Source: Pelagicoccus sp.
GTDB lineage: Bacteria; Verrucomicrobiota; Verrucomicrobiia; Opitutales; Opitutaceae
DNA: 64,000 bases
NCBI GenBank assembly: GCA_028284635.1
Contig: JANQRJ010000082.1
Coordinates: 20,154-84,153, forward strand
Reading direction: 5' to 3'
Shown: positions 50,274 through 59,875 of the stretch, piece by piece
How positions within the stretch are numbered: the first letter of the stretch is position 1
Layout: the number at the start of each line of letters is the position of its first letter
Made by a program: the position numbers and the translations under genes
Notes under the pieces: generated by a model
Seen by the model: only the letters and a program-made list of their open reading frames with translations
The model's database searches: none
Told to the model about the DNA's origin: nothing

Positions 50274-51905
50274 ATGGAACAGGCTCTTGGCAGGCGTTTG
50301 GACGGAGACGGTGACGACATGGACGTGTCGTTGTCGCGACGTTTGGACGAACGGATGGCTCTGGATCCGCACGGGATGGGAATCGTGGTTCGGGCCGATG
50401 ACGGGGCCTCGGAGGATGCGAGCTACCTCGCTATGGGCTTGGGCGAATTCGCTGCGGAACGGGATGCTTGGGCGTTTCGCTTGCGGGAGGCGGGGATCAT
50501 TCGCAGGGAGAGGGTAGCCGTGGCGCTGCCGCTCAGCCTCGCCTATCTGGCGATTTGCTACGCGCTGATGAAGATCGGTTCGATCCCGGTCCTGATTCCG
50601 AGGAGGGCAGAGGGGCCGGAGGCGATGGAGGAGTTAAACAAACTGGGCTGCAAGGGAGCGGTTGGAACAGCCGGTTTCGTGAAGCGGGTGAAGGCGTTTT
50701 TCGGCGGCGTCCGCAGCGTCGAGGCGACTTTGAAGGTCGCGGACCCTTTTCGTCGCATCGCTTCGGCGGGTCGGTCCGCAGCAGAGGAGGGCGTTTCGTT
50801 GAGGGGAATCGATGCGGGATTGGCCATCGTGGATTGCGATGGTCGGGGAGGGGCACGCTCGTATTGCTTCAAGCAGCGGCAGATAGGTGCGATGCTGGCG
50901 GCTTACAGGGAGCGGTTTGAAGTGGCGGCAGGCGAGATCGACTTGCAGTCGCACTATCTGTTCTCGCTTTTCAATCCCGCTTTGGGGGTAGCGACCGTGT
51001 TGGCTCGAGGCGTTTCTGGCGCGTCTAAGGTCTGGATGGAAGCGATCCACGATTTGCGAGTTTCTTCGGTCTGGGGTGAAACTGGGCGGTTGCGCGATAT
51101 ATTGGAGGTGGGCGTGAGGACGGGTTTGCGGTTGGACTCGCTGAAGCGCGTTTGCGCTCTGGACGGGGCGGAATTGCCTTTGGGCTTAGCCGAGTTTCCG
51201 GGACTGGCGGAAACGGCCAGGGTGTATTCGGTTTTTGGAACGGCGCAGTGCCCCTTGCTGGCGGTGGCGGATGTTGGGGCTGCGGCGCGCGGGCTGCCTT
51301 CGTCGCGCTTTCGTCTGGTCGACCTTCCGCTTGGCGATGTGGTCTCGGGAGTGGAGTGTCGTTTGATTCCAGTGAACCGCGACGCCAAAGCCCACTTGAA
51401 TCTCTCGTTTAGGGATGTGAAGGACGATCCAGAGGAGGGAGAGCTGGTGATCCGCGGCCCCTTGCTTGGAATGGAGGCGGATGCGATGGCGGACGGCATG
51501 GGGGAAGGCTGGCGTTGCTCCGGGCGGCTCGTTTTGCGGGGCAAAGGAGGAGCTCTCCTGTATGGAGGCGAAAAGCGAGATCTAGTCGCGACTCCGGTGG
51601 GCAGCTATTTTGCGGCTCGCTGCGAGGCGGTCTTTCTCTCGCATCCGAGCGTGGCGGCCTGCGCCTTGCTCGCCGGCAAGCGCCAGAGAAAGATCTGTCC
51701 GGTGTTGGTCGTGGAGCCGACCGACGGACGGTATCCAAAAAACAAGCGCGAGAGACTGCGCTTCGAGGCCTCGTTGTTTCGGCTCGGGGCGGACTACGAC
51801 GAGACGAGGCTCATCCTGAATATCGAGTTTGCGAAACGCATTCCTCGTTCGAGGGATGGAGTCGGCGGAATCGATCGGAGCGAGTTAAGAAGGAAGTTTG
51901 GGTGA
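50274..51905 (+). CDS. OleC-like AMP-forming enzyme with degenerate motifs
   Basis: A 543-residue adenylate-forming superfamily protein (acyl-CoA synthetase fold). The order of blocks resembles OleC, the beta-lactone synthetase of olefin biosynthesis, including the late G-R-L-V-L-R-G-K-G-G and C-P-V-L-V-V-E segments. However, the phosphate-binding loop (normally Y-T-S-G-S-T-G-x-P-K-G) reads I-V-D-C-D-G-R-G-G-A-R-S-Y-C, and the Y-G-x-T-E block reads Y-S-V-F-G-T-A-Q. The P-loop Lys and the usual Thr/Glu are missing. Activity is therefore doubtful or altered. No oleA, oleB or oleD is next to it. Start may also be 50319. Confidence 0.6.
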   Translation: MEQALGRRLDGDGDDMDVSLSRRLDERMALDPHGMGIVVRADDGASEDASYLAMGLGEFAAERDAWAFRLREAGIIRRERVAVALPLSLAYLAICYALMKIGSIPVLIPRRAEGPEAMEELNKLGCKGAVGTAGFVKRVKAFFGGVRSVEATLKVADPFRRIASAGRSAAEEGVSLRGIDAGLAIVDCDGRGGARSYCFKQRQIGAMLAAYRERFEVAAGEIDLQSHYLFSLFNPALGVATVLARGVSGASKVWMEAIHDLRVSSVWGETGRLRDILEVGVRTGLRLDSLKRVCALDGAELPLGLAEFPGLAETARVYSVFGTAQCPLLAVADVGAAARGLPSSRFRLVDLPLGDVVSGVECRLIPVNRDAKAHLNLSFRDVKDDPEEGELVIRGPLLGMEADAMADGMGEGWRCSGRLVLRGKGGALLYGGEKRDLVATPVGSYFAARCEAVFLSHPSVAACALLAGKRQRKICPVLVVEPTDGRYPKNKRERLRFEASLFRLGADYDETRLILNIEFAKRIPRSRDGVGGIDRSELRRKFG

Positions 51906-51953
51906 CGCGGCGCTTGGTTTCGCCTGTATCGAGAGAGATCCCGACGGACTGCG

Positions 51954-52280
51954 CTAGGCGAGGAAGTCGTCGTTGTCGTCTCCGTCGTCTCGCAGGTCGG
52001 CGTCGAAGGTTCTTGATGACTGGCTTCTGCGGCCTCGCAAACGGCGAATTGCCGCGTAGCCCGCCGCCGCTCCCGCTCCGATCATCGCGAGTCCAGTGGC
52101 TCCGTTGATATTCGCTGGCGCGACGCGAGTATCGTCTGGGCCTCCCGAATTGTGGGCCCAGAGGGCCACAGGCGTGGCGACAAGCGCGAAAAGCAGTAGA
52201 CTCCTGGAGACGGCTTTGAGAGCCGACAGGCTGGACCCTACCTTGGAGAACTTATCGTTGCATCTCGGCGGCGTCTGCAT
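51954..52280 (-). CDS. Small secreted or membrane protein with GAG-AAA-rich helix and basic/acidic tail
   Basis: Up to 108 residues. A signal-peptide-like helix (S-L-L-L-F-A-L-V-A-T-P-V-A-L-W-A-H) is followed by a short linker, a second Gly/Ala helix (G-A-T-G-L-A-M-I-G-A-G-A-A-A-G-Y), a basic R-R-L-R-G-R-R patch and an acidic tail ending D-D-N-D-D-F-L-A. The arrangement (signal, helix, Arg patch) is reminiscent of C-terminal sorting signals such as PEP-CTERM, but the motif is not present. The ATG at 52280 overlaps the upstream gene by 29 bases; the true start is not certain. Confidence 0.5.
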   Translation of the reverse strand: MQTPPRCNDKFSKVGSSLSALKAVSRSLLLFALVATPVALWAHNSGGPDDTRVAPANINGATGLAMIGAGAAAGYAAIRRLRGRRSQSSRTFDADLRDDGDDNDDFLA

Positions 52281-52935
52281 CGGGCATCTTGCTTGGCGGG
52301 TTGTCGTCCCAATTCATGCCGCGCTTTTGGCTGATATAGCCAAGGGCGGCGCCGTAGAATAGATGGCCGATCAGGCTGATGGCTATCAAGTCGAAGCTCA
52401 GATTCTTGAACTTCAGGAAAAAGGGAAACAGGCCAAGCATGGCCAGTTCGACGACGAGCCCGTAGGCGAGGCCGAAGAGCCAGCTTCGACGTCCGAAGAT
52501 CAAGGTATAGAAGATGGCGAAGGAAATGCCGTTCCAGAAGTGGTAGACCCAGCCTACGGCGATTGCGGCTGACGTTGTGGGTTCGGCGTGAATGATCCAG
52601 CCGCCGAAGATGGGGATGGCTTGGAAGGGGTCGAAGTCGAAGACGCCTCCGGCGTAAAGGACGAGTCGGCTGATGTCGTATGCCGCAGTGGCGATGAGGC
52701 CGCCGCCGATTCCAACTAGTATGCAGTTTACGAATACGACGTCGTCCACCCACTTTGCGTAGCAAGCCAGTCCGAGCAGGGCGAAGAGAGAGGGCGCTCC
52801 GATGAAGATGAGCGCGTAGCTCATGTCGAGCAGTTCGAAAATGTGAAGCACGAGACCGGCCAGCCCCATCAGAGCGAAGAGGGAGCTGATCCAATGCAAT
52901 GCGAGCCGTTGACGCTTTCCTTCTAGACGAATCAT
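52252..52935 (-). CDS. Unrecognised 227-residue membrane protein
   Basis: Five or six hydrophobic segments and a soluble C-terminus (M-N-W-D-D-N-P-P-S-K-M). The segment H-A-E-P-T-T-S-A-A-I-A-V-G-W-V-Y-H-F-W-N-G-I carries His and Glu residues in a membrane context, which could be catalytic or metal-binding. It overlaps the preceding gene by 4 bases (ATGA), so it is translated with it. The family is not recognised by eye. Confidence 0.75.
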   Translation of the reverse strand: MIRLEGKRQRLALHWISSLFALMGLAGLVLHIFELLDMSYALIFIGAPSLFALLGLACYAKWVDDVVFVNCILVGIGGGLIATAAYDISRLVLYAGGVFDFDPFQAIPIFGGWIIHAEPTTSAAIAVGWVYHFWNGISFAIFYTLIFGRRSWLFGLAYGLVVELAMLGLFPFFLKFKNLSFDLIAISLIGHLFYGAALGYISQKRGMNWDDNPPSKMPDADAAEMQR

Positions 52936-54722
52936 GTCTCCTCCTTGTTTTCGCTTTGATGGTTTTCGTGAAGCAGGCGTATCCAAAGTCTGGTGAAGAG
53001 AGCCTCGATACGCTTGCGTTGGGAGAGAAGCAGGATTCCGAGGGCGGCGCAGAACGTTCCGAATATCCAGGCGGCGAAGGTGTTGCCGAAGGGCGGCTGC
53101 ATCTTCAGCTCGAGAAAGGAGAGAAAGTTGGGGATGCGCTTCGCTTGCTCGATCTCGCCAGAGGCAATGTAGTAGATCTCGGCTCCAAACCACTTGTGAA
53201 CGAGTTGGAGGCCGATGACGTAGAAGTGGCTGCAGACGAGGCCGATCGCCAGCCAGGCGCTTAGGTTGCCTGCCTTGCTTGCGTAGTGGCCGGACCGGTT
53301 GGCGGCAGGCGGCGGGCGGAAGAGATGGGAGCGTTTGAGCGAAAGGCTGGCGGCGGCGAGAGCCAGGGCGAGCAGGGCGACGACGGGCAGAGGGAGGGGG
53401 ACGTTCATGAGACCGCTGGGTTCGATCTGTTGGCTGATGGCCCAGAGGAAGCTCTTGTTGGGATAGGCGACGTCGGGCAAGGCTGAAGCGAGAGCGAGAA
53501 TGGCGGCCACGCTGGCCAGGATCATAAGGAAGCGCAGGCCGTAGGCTTCGGAGAGCTGGTCGAGCGAAACCTTTGGATGGGGGCGCTTGTTGGCCCAGAC
53601 ATTTGCCGCCAGGACGCCGAAGGCGAACAGGCTGCTGGCGATCTCGCTGGGGCGGACGAGAAGCAGCAGGATGGCGACTGCCCAAAGAAGGAAGTACAGG
53701 TTCTTTTTGGCAAGGAGACTGCCTGCCGGGCTGAAGTCGAGCTTTGGCAATGGACCTGGCGCTTGAGCTGTATCCTCGCTTTGGAGACGGCTTTGGGCGA
53801 TGAGAAGAGCGGAATTGTTCTCGTCGCGGGAGAGCTCGTTTTCGACGATGGCGGTTTGGGCGACCTGGCGCCGCTCGCGTTCCCAAGCGATGGCGTTGCG
53901 GAGACTCGCCGTCTTGAGGAAGGTCCACAGCTTTTTCGCTTGGGCGAGAAAGGCGTTGTCGGTGGCTGCCAACCGTTTGCTTTCCCATAGGGACGCGACT
54001 GCGAGAGCGGCGAGGCAGAACCAGGGATAGAGGCGGCGCTGCCAGATCCAGATCGTTTCCCAGACGGTCGCGGGGGCTTCGTCTGCGCGGTTGGGGATCT
54101 GGCTGGCCATGAAGGAGTCGAGGCCGAAGTAGGCCAGGCAGACCAGGGCCAATGCGGCAGCGAGCCACTTGCCTGGCTTGAGGCGCTCGCCGAGGGCGAT
54201 GGCCAAGCCGAGGAGCGCGCAGTGGTAGGCGATTCCTGGGACGTCGATCCTGGCGGCTTGTTTGACTTCGTCTACAACTGGACCGAAGTAGGCGACGGAG
54301 GGATAGGCGTCCATGGTCCAGGGTGGAAGAAGGCCGAGCTGGGATAGGAACGAGAGCTCTCCGGCCTGGATGTACTGCGCAAGGCCAAACAGGTCGAATC
54401 CGGCGCCGACCCAGAAGGCGGCGAGGAATACGTCGGTCACGCTGGATATGCGGGCCAGGCCCTTCTTGAAGAAATAGACGAAGACCGGAGCGAAGAGGGC
54501 CAGGGTGGAGAGCAGGTGAAGCAGCGTGTTGTAGAGCGGATCCGTCAGCGTGAAATAAGGGTCGGCAAGTTGCAGCAGTGGCGTGACGGCCACAGGACCT
54601 ATGAGCATGCCGACGAGCAGGAACATTCCTTGAACGCGAGAGGGAAGGACTGAGCGGGGCGTCAGCAGCTTCAGCAGGGCGAAGACCCAAATGAGATACA
54701 GAATGAGCAGGAGCGCTTTCAT
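52932..54722 (-). CDS. Unrecognised 596-residue multispanning membrane protein
   Basis: About 12-14 hydrophobic segments spread in two clusters, with a soluble, charged region between about residues 280 and 340 that holds R-E-R-R-Q-V-A-Q and S-R-D-E-N-N-S. The first part has D-V-F-L-A-A-F-W-V-G-A-G-F-D-L-F-G-L-A-Q-Y, weakly similar to PrsW-type membrane proteases. No clear family. It is the first gene of a two- or three-gene membrane operon running to 51954. Confidence 0.75.
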   Translation of the reverse strand: MKALLLILYLIWVFALLKLLTPRSVLPSRVQGMFLLVGMLIGPVAVTPLLQLADPYFTLTDPLYNTLLHLLSTLALFAPVFVYFFKKGLARISSVTDVFLAAFWVGAGFDLFGLAQYIQAGELSFLSQLGLLPPWTMDAYPSVAYFGPVVDEVKQAARIDVPGIAYHCALLGLAIALGERLKPGKWLAAALALVCLAYFGLDSFMASQIPNRADEAPATVWETIWIWQRRLYPWFCLAALAVASLWESKRLAATDNAFLAQAKKLWTFLKTASLRNAIAWERERRQVAQTAIVENELSRDENNSALLIAQSRLQSEDTAQAPGPLPKLDFSPAGSLLAKKNLYFLLWAVAILLLLVRPSEIASSLFAFGVLAANVWANKRPHPKVSLDQLSEAYGLRFLMILASVAAILALASALPDVAYPNKSFLWAISQQIEPSGLMNVPLPLPVVALLALALAAASLSLKRSHLFRPPPAANRSGHYASKAGNLSAWLAIGLVCSHFYVIGLQLVHKWFGAEIYYIASGEIEQAKRIPNFLSFLELKMQPPFGNTFAAWIFGTFCAALGILLLSQRKRIEALFTRLWIRLLHENHQSENKEET

Positions 54723-54830
54723 CTCGCCGGCGTCGTGGCCAGGTAGGATTTGGCAGTGGTCGAGGAAGGAGTGGGGGGAGAGCCGTAAGCTTGAGCGCGT
54801 TTTGGAGGGAAGAGCAAGCCTTGAAGCGCT

Positions 54831-54905
54831 TCTGGGAACGCGGGCGGCTCGCCCGCAACGATACGGGATCAGGCTGGATGCGGGCGAGCCGCCCGCGTTC
54901 CCAGA
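54831..54905. repeat. Perfect hairpin TCTGGGAACGCGGGCGGCTCG
   Basis: 27-bp perfect arms (TCTGGGAACGCGGGCGGCTC.. and complement) with a 21-base spacer. Each arm carries its own small palindrome (CGGGCGGCTCGCCCG). It is in the divergent-to-tail gap between the membrane operon and the TPR gene. Confidence 0.85.
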
Positions 54906-54934
54906 GCTAGAAATCCTCTTGGGCCGTATGCAGT

Positions 54935-54978
54935 CCTGCGCGCTGAAAACTTCAACGTTGAAGTTTTCAGCGCGCAGG
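54935..54978. terminator. Perfect loopless palindrome centred on AACGTT
   Basis: 44 bases, 22+22 without mismatch, starting CCTGCGCGCTGAAAACTTCA. It lies 22 bases beyond the stop of the minus-strand TPR gene, which suits a terminator. It shares the central AACGTT with the palindrome at 46371-46410, although the arms differ. Confidence 0.65.
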
Positions 54979-54999
54979 GGAGAGGGTATTGGCTTGGGG

Positions 55000-56316
55000 C
55001 TAGGTTTCGAGGTCGGCTAAGGTCTTGTTTAGCGCTTGGGCGACTTCGCTGTCGGCTGCATCCGCTTCTTGGATACGGCGCATGGCTTCGGCGAGAATCT
55101 TCCTGGCGGATTCGAGCATGACGGGGTCGTACGGCTTTTCGCCGATGTTTTCCATGATGAATTCCGGCAGAAAATGGGGCTGCTGGGTGCAGTAGAAGGC
55201 GCAGCCGAGGTGGAAGAGGTGGTGGGTGGAGGCTTGCAGGCCGGTGGCTCCGCGGCGTTGCCAGAGTTGGGCAAGCTTGAGTCCGTCCTCGAGGACGTCG
55301 GTAGCCTTTTCGTGCATCTGCTGCTGGGCCTCGGGGGTCTGGTTGTTGATTATAATGCCGAAGGCATGGCAGATGGAGCGTCGGGCGCTGAGGGAGACTT
55401 CGGCGGCGAGCAGGTGGTCCTGTTCGCTGGTGGAGGAAAAACGGAGAGCGATTTCGGCGGACTTGAGGGTCTCTTGTATCGACTCTTTGGTGACGTCCGC
55501 CCGGGTGAGCAGATTTGCTCGGTTCGCGTGGGCGGAGGCCGCTTCGAGCAGGAAGCGAGGGCTCTGTCGCTCCCTTTCAGGGACTTCGCCGATGGTCTTG
55601 ATAGACGCTTCGAAGCAGTCGATGGACCGTTTGAGCTGTTCGCTGTCCGAGCTCCACATCAAGGCCCGGCCGAGGCCTGAGTTGAGCCCAGCGCGCAAGG
55701 CGGCGACTTCGATCTCCGTGGAAGGAGTCTCCTCGATAAAGCGGAGGCCTTTTTCGAATGCTTCGATTGTGGAGGGTTCGGGCTTGGTCGGGTTGGCGGA
55801 ACGAGCGAGATTGTTGCCGAGGTTCAGCCAAGTGGCGGCGAGCTGGTGCTGGTAGCGCAGCTCTTTCTGCCAGGGCAGGGTTTCGAGGATTTCCAGCGAC
55901 CGTCGGAAGCTGACCCTGGCCGCCTTGATATTCTCTTCTTGTCCGAGGCGGGTTTGAGCGTGGCCGATGTTGCCGAGAGCGGCGGCGATATCGGCTCGGT
56001 GGGAAGGTTCGGGTTCTTCGATCTTCTCGAAGTGGGCGATGGCGGCCTGATATCCGACAAGGCCGCGCTCAATGCCTTCGCGGGTGTCGGAGTTGACGAG
56101 GGCGTTGGCTTTGCCCATCTCGGCCCAGCCTTGCAAGTGGCGTCGCTTCTTGGAGGCTTCGAGCTCGGGGGCGGCAAGCATGGCGATGGCTTGGTCGAAC
56201 TCCGCGACTGCGGCTTGATAGGCGGCGCGGTCTTGCTGGGCGATGGAGTCGGCGTGGGTGATCGCCTTCCGGGCGGCGTCGAGAGGGTCGGGAGAGTTTG
56301 TTTCAGGCGTTTCCAC
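55000..56316 (-). CDS. TPR-repeat (helical repeat) protein
   Basis: A 438-residue, almost wholly alpha-helical, Ala/Leu/Glu-rich protein. Repeats of about 34 residues with the TPR-like pattern (for example W-A-E-M-G-K-A-N-A, then Y-Q-A-A-I-A-H-F-E-K, A-L-G-N-I-G-H-A-Q-T-R-L-G) are seen through residues 60-300. No signal peptide and no enzymatic domain. Such proteins usually mediate protein-protein contacts. The start is GTG at 56316. It is a single-gene unit with the palindrome at 54935 as possible terminator. Confidence 0.75.
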   Translation of the reverse strand: METPETNSPDPLDAARKAITHADSIAQQDRAAYQAAVAEFDQAIAMLAAPELEASKKRRHLQGWAEMGKANALVNSDTREGIERGLVGYQAAIAHFEKIEEPEPSHRADIAAALGNIGHAQTRLGQEENIKAARVSFRRSLEILETLPWQKELRYQHQLAATWLNLGNNLARSANPTKPEPSTIEAFEKGLRFIEETPSTEIEVAALRAGLNSGLGRALMWSSDSEQLKRSIDCFEASIKTIGEVPERERQSPRFLLEAASAHANRANLLTRADVTKESIQETLKSAEIALRFSSTSEQDHLLAAEVSLSARRSICHAFGIIINNQTPEAQQQMHEKATDVLEDGLKLAQLWQRRGATGLQASTHHLFHLGCAFYCTQQPHFLPEFIMENIGEKPYDPVMLESARKILAEAMRRIQEADAADSEVAQALNKTLADLET

Positions 56317-56538
56317 TTTGCTGGTGAGGGTTTTCGAGTTGGTCGGCTAGGAAGACTTCGCCTGGAGCGCGGGTCGAGGCAAAACGGGGAAGGAATCTCT
56401 CGGCGAGGGTGCCTGTGGCTTTGGATCGCGCTCGTTAGGATCTCACGGTTTTGCCTCACTTTCGATTTGCCCCGACTGTGGATTGCTCAATGCTCCGCGT
56501 TTTCTTCCCAATCAACCAACCTTAAACTGACAAGAACT

Positions 56539-57009
56539 ATGGCAATCGCTACCGGCAGCAAGGCCCCCGATTTCACTCTGAAAAGCAAGAACGACGAAGG
56601 CTTGGCCGACGTCACGTTGAGCAACAACTTCGGCAAGTCCGCGACCGTGTTGCTCTTTTTCCCTTTGGCGTTCACCAGCGTTTGCGAAGCGGAGTTCTGC
56701 TCGATTCGCGACTCGCTAGCAGACTACTCCAACTTGAACGCCAAGGTGTATGGCATTAGCGTGGACAGTCCGTTTTCGCAGGAGGCCTTCGCCAAGGCGA
56801 ATAGCTTCAATTTTCCTTTGCTGAGCGATTTCAACAAGGAGGTCAGCGCGGCTTACGATGTCCTCTTCGAGGATCTCATTGGTCTGAAGGGCGTTTCGAA
56901 GCGTTCGGCGTTCGTGATCAACAAGGAGGGCGATATCGTCTACGCGGAGTCGAGCGATGATCCAAAGCAGTTGCCTGACTTCGACAAGATCAAGGCCGCT
57001 CTTGCCTAG
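56539..57009 (+). CDS. Peroxiredoxin (AhpE/PrxQ-like)
   Basis: A 156-residue thiol peroxidase. The active-site motif is P42-L-A-F-T46-S-V-C49, with the peroxidatic cysteine C49. A second cysteine five residues on (C54) gives the C-x4-C spacing of PrxQ/BCP proteins, where it acts as the resolving cysteine. It reduces peroxides in the cytoplasm using thioredoxin or another thiol. The ATG at 56539 gives normal length; a long upstream extension in frame is rejected. Confidence 0.92.
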   Translation: MAIATGSKAPDFTLKSKNDEGLADVTLSNNFGKSATVLLFFPLAFTSVCEAEFCSIRDSLADYSNLNAKVYGISVDSPFSQEAFAKANSFNFPLLSDFNKEVSAAYDVLFEDLIGLKGVSKRSAFVINKEGDIVYAESSDDPKQLPDFDKIKAALA

Positions 57010-57105
57010 CTTCCTTTTTGGGACGTCTCCTTCGGTGGAGCCGTCCCTTTTTGCCTACGCCTCACGAGTTACGTTATTTTCCTATTAGTAGATAATCCCA
57101 TCCCG

Positions 57106-59832
57106 ATGCCAGCGCTTCCGAACCCGCTCGATTCACTGAAAACCTTCAAGTCCGGCCAGGACGGCGAGTCTTACTTCTACTCGCTTCCCTCGTTGGAGCA
57201 AAACGGAGTCGGGCCGATCTCCAAGCTTCCTGTATCCATCCGCGTAGTACTGGAGTCTGTCCTGCGTAATTGCGACGGCAAGCGCGTCACCGAAAACGAC
57301 GTGCGGACGCTGGCCAATTGGAACGCTGCCTCTCCAGCCAACGAGGAGATTCCCTTTGTTCTCTCTCGCATTGTGCTGCAGGACTTCACGGGCGTGCCGC
57401 TGCTGGTGGACCTCGCGGCGATGCGCAGCGCGGTGGCGGATCTGGGGGGGGATCCCTCGGTCATCGAGCCTTTGGTGCCGGTCGATCTTGTAGTTGACCA
57501 CTCGGTACAGGTCGACAAGTCGGGTACTGCGGACGCGTTTCTGCAGAACATGGCCATAGAGTTCCAGCGCAACATGGAGCGCTACGAGTTTCTCAAGTGG
57601 GGACAGCAGGCCTTCGACACCTTCCAGGTAGTGCCTCCGGGCATCGGCATTGTGCACCAGGTGAACCTCGAGTATCTTGCCAAGGTAGTGCACTCGCGTG
57701 AAGTCGATGGTGGACGTATCTATTATCCGGATACGTTGGTCGGTACCGATTCGCACACCACGATGATCAACGGTCTTGGCGTAGTTGGCTGGGGCGTTGG
57801 CGGTATCGAAGCGGAGTCCGGCATGCTAGGCCAGCCCGTCTATTTCCTCACTCCGGAGGTCATTGGCGTCAACCTCACCGGAACGTTGCAGGAGGGCGTG
57901 ACTGCGACCGATCTCACGTTGCGCATCACCGAGCTCCTGCGTCAGGAAAAGGTGGTGGGCAAGTTCGTCGAGTTCCACGGCGAGGGCGCTCGCGGACTTT
58001 CTCTCGCCGACCGGGCTACGATCGCCAACATGGCTCCCGAGTATGGGGCGACCATGGGCTACTTCCCAGTCGACGAAAAGTCGCTGCAATACCTGGAAGC
58101 GACTGGTCGCGAGCCGGGGCAAGTCGCTGCTGTCAAGGCCTACCTCGAAGCTCAGGGCTTGTTCGGCATTCCGTCTGCTGGCGAGATCGAGTACACGAAG
58201 ACGGTCGATCTGGACATGAGCGCGATCGAGCCAAGCGTGGCTGGTCCCAAGCGCCCGCAGGACCGCATCACGGTCAAGGGCCTGAGCTCTTCCTTCGACG
58301 AGCTTTTCACTCGAAGCGTGGCGGATGGCGGATTTGGCCGCTCCGACGCGGAACGTTCGACCAGCGTCGCGGTGAAAAGCGACGATGCGATGAACGGCCA
58401 GGAGATAGGTCACGGCTCGGTTCTCATTGCCGCCATTACTTCCTGTACGAACACTTCAAATCCTAGCGTGATGCTGGCTGCCGGCCTCGTTGCCAAGCGA
58501 GCGGTGGAAAAGGGCCTGACCGTCAATCCGACCGTCAAGACCAGTCTCGCTCCTGGCTCTCGAGTGGTCACGGACTATCTCAACGAAACCGGCCTGCAGG
58601 AGTATCTCGACAAGATCGGATTCAACTTGGTCGGCTACGGCTGCACCACTTGCATCGGCAACTCCGGTCCCCTTTCCGGCCCTATCGAGGCCGCGATTTC
58701 GGAAGGCGACCTTGTCGCCGCTTCGGTTCTTTCGGGGAACAGAAACTTCGAGGCCCGCGTGCATGGTTCGATCAAGGCCAATTTCCTGATGTCCCCGCCG
58801 CTCGTAGTGGCCTTCGCCCTGGCCGGCCGTGTCGATATCGATTTGCTCAACGAGCCGCTCGGCGAGGGCAACGATGGCCAGCCCGTTTTCCTGAAGGACC
58901 TGTGGCCGAGCAACGCCGAGGTGCAGGACGCGATTGCGAAGGGTCTGAAGCCCGAGATGTTCCGCCGACAGTACTCCAGCGTGGCCAGCGCCAATCCCGA
59001 GTGGCTCAAGATCGAGTCCTCCACTGGCGAGCTCTACGCTTGGAGCGACGAGTCCACCTACATCCATCGCCCGCCATTCTTCGAAGGTTTCTCCATGGAA
59101 GTGGGCAAGATCGAGCCGATTTCCGGAATGCGTCCGCTAGCCATTCTCGGCGATTCGGTGACGACGGACCACATCTCCCCAGCCGGAGCCTTCAAGCCGG
59201 AGACTCCCGCCGGCCGGTACTTGCAGGAGCGCGGAGTCGAGCCGAAGGACTTCAACTCCTACGGCAGCCGCCGAGGCAACGACCTCATCATGACTCGCGG
59301 CACCTTCGCCAACGTGCGCGTGAAGAACCTCATGGCCGACGGCAAGGAAGGCGGCTTCACCAAGATCATGCCGGAGGGAGAGCCTGCCACCATCTTCGAT
59401 GCCGCTCAGGTGTACCGAGAGCGCGGCACTCCCCTCATCGTCTTCACTGGCATTGACTATGGTATGGGCAGCTCGCGCGACTGGGCGGCGAAGGGAACCA
59501 ACCTGCTCGGCGTCAAAGCCGTGGTGGCCCGCAGCTACGAGCGTATCCACCGTTCCAACCTTATCGGCATGGGCGTAATGCCTCTCGAATTCGCCGAAGG
59601 AGTGAGCGCCCAGACGCTTGGACTGGATGGCTCTGAGATCGTTTCGCTGCCTGGCCTCGATGACGATCTCAAGCCTGGTCAGACGCTGACCGCGGTTATC
59701 GAGTGCGCGGATGGGACGAAGATCGAAGTCGAACTAAAGGCCCGCGTCGATACGGCGATAGAGGTGGAATATATTCGCAACGGAGGAATATTGCCTTACG
59801 TTCTCCGAGATATCCTTAAGTCTGCGAACTAG
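57106..59832 (+). CDS. acnA: Aconitate hydratase A
   Basis: A 908-residue aconitase of the AcnA/IRP1 type, isomerising citrate to isocitrate in the TCA cycle. The [4Fe-4S] ligands are C447 (T-S-C-T-N-T-S), C513 and C516 (G-C-T-T-C-I-G). The C-terminal swivel domain has S-Y-G-S-R-R-G-N-D near residue 727 and [10 protein letters not shown] near residue 790. Length is normal. The gene has no close operon partner; the STAS gene begins 43 bases after its stop. Confidence 0.97.
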   Translation: MPALPNPLDSLKTFKSGQDGESYFYSLPSLEQNGVGPISKLPVSIRVVLESVLRNCDGKRVTENDVRTLANWNAASPANEEIPFVLSRIVLQDFTGVPLLVDLAAMRSAVADLGGDPSVIEPLVPVDLVVDHSVQVDKSGTADAFLQNMAIEFQRNMERYEFLKWGQQAFDTFQVVPPGIGIVHQVNLEYLAKVVHSREVDGGRIYYPDTLVGTDSHTTMINGLGVVGWGVGGIEAESGMLGQPVYFLTPEVIGVNLTGTLQEGVTATDLTLRITELLRQEKVVGKFVEFHGEGARGLSLADRATIANMAPEYGATMGYFPVDEKSLQYLEATGREPGQVAAVKAYLEAQGLFGIPSAGEIEYTKTVDLDMSAIEPSVAGPKRPQDRITVKGLSSSFDELFTRSVADGGFGRSDAERSTSVAVKSDDAMNGQEIGHGSVLIAAITSCTNTSNPSVMLAAGLVAKRAVEKGLTVNPTVKTSLAPGSRVVTDYLNETGLQEYLDKIGFNLVGYGCTTCIGNSGPLSGPIEAAISEGDLVAASVLSGNRNFEARVHGSIKANFLMSPPLVVAFALAGRVDIDLLNEPLGEGNDGQPVFLKDLWPSNAEVQDAIAKGLKPEMFRRQYSSVASANPEWLKIESSTGELYAWSDESTYIHRPPFFEGFSMEVGKIEPISGMRPLAILGDSVTTDHISPAGAFKPETPAGRYLQERGVEPKDFNSYGSRRGNDLIMTRGTFANVRVKNLMADGKEGGFTKIMPEGEPATIFDAAQVYRERGTPLIVFTGIDYGMGSSRDWAAKGTNLLGVKAVVARSYERIHRSNLIGMGVMPLEFAEGVSAQTLGLDGSEIVSLPGLDDDLKPGQTLTAVIECADGTKIEVELKARVDTAIEVEYIRNGGILPYVLRDILKSAN

Positions 59833-59875
59833 GTTTTCGATCCAACCCCCACGCAGCCCGTGATGCCCTCAAGCA

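Noticed and set aside
52936..54858. 868-residue frame extending the 227-residue membrane protein upstream
   Set aside because: It is Arg-rich and lies out of frame over the 596-residue membrane protein, whose composition is clearly coding. The ATGA overlap marks the true start at 52935.
55846..56538. N-terminal extension of the peroxiredoxin frame
   Set aside because: It runs antisense through the TPR gene and contains no peroxiredoxin sequence. The ATG at 56539 gives the normal family length.
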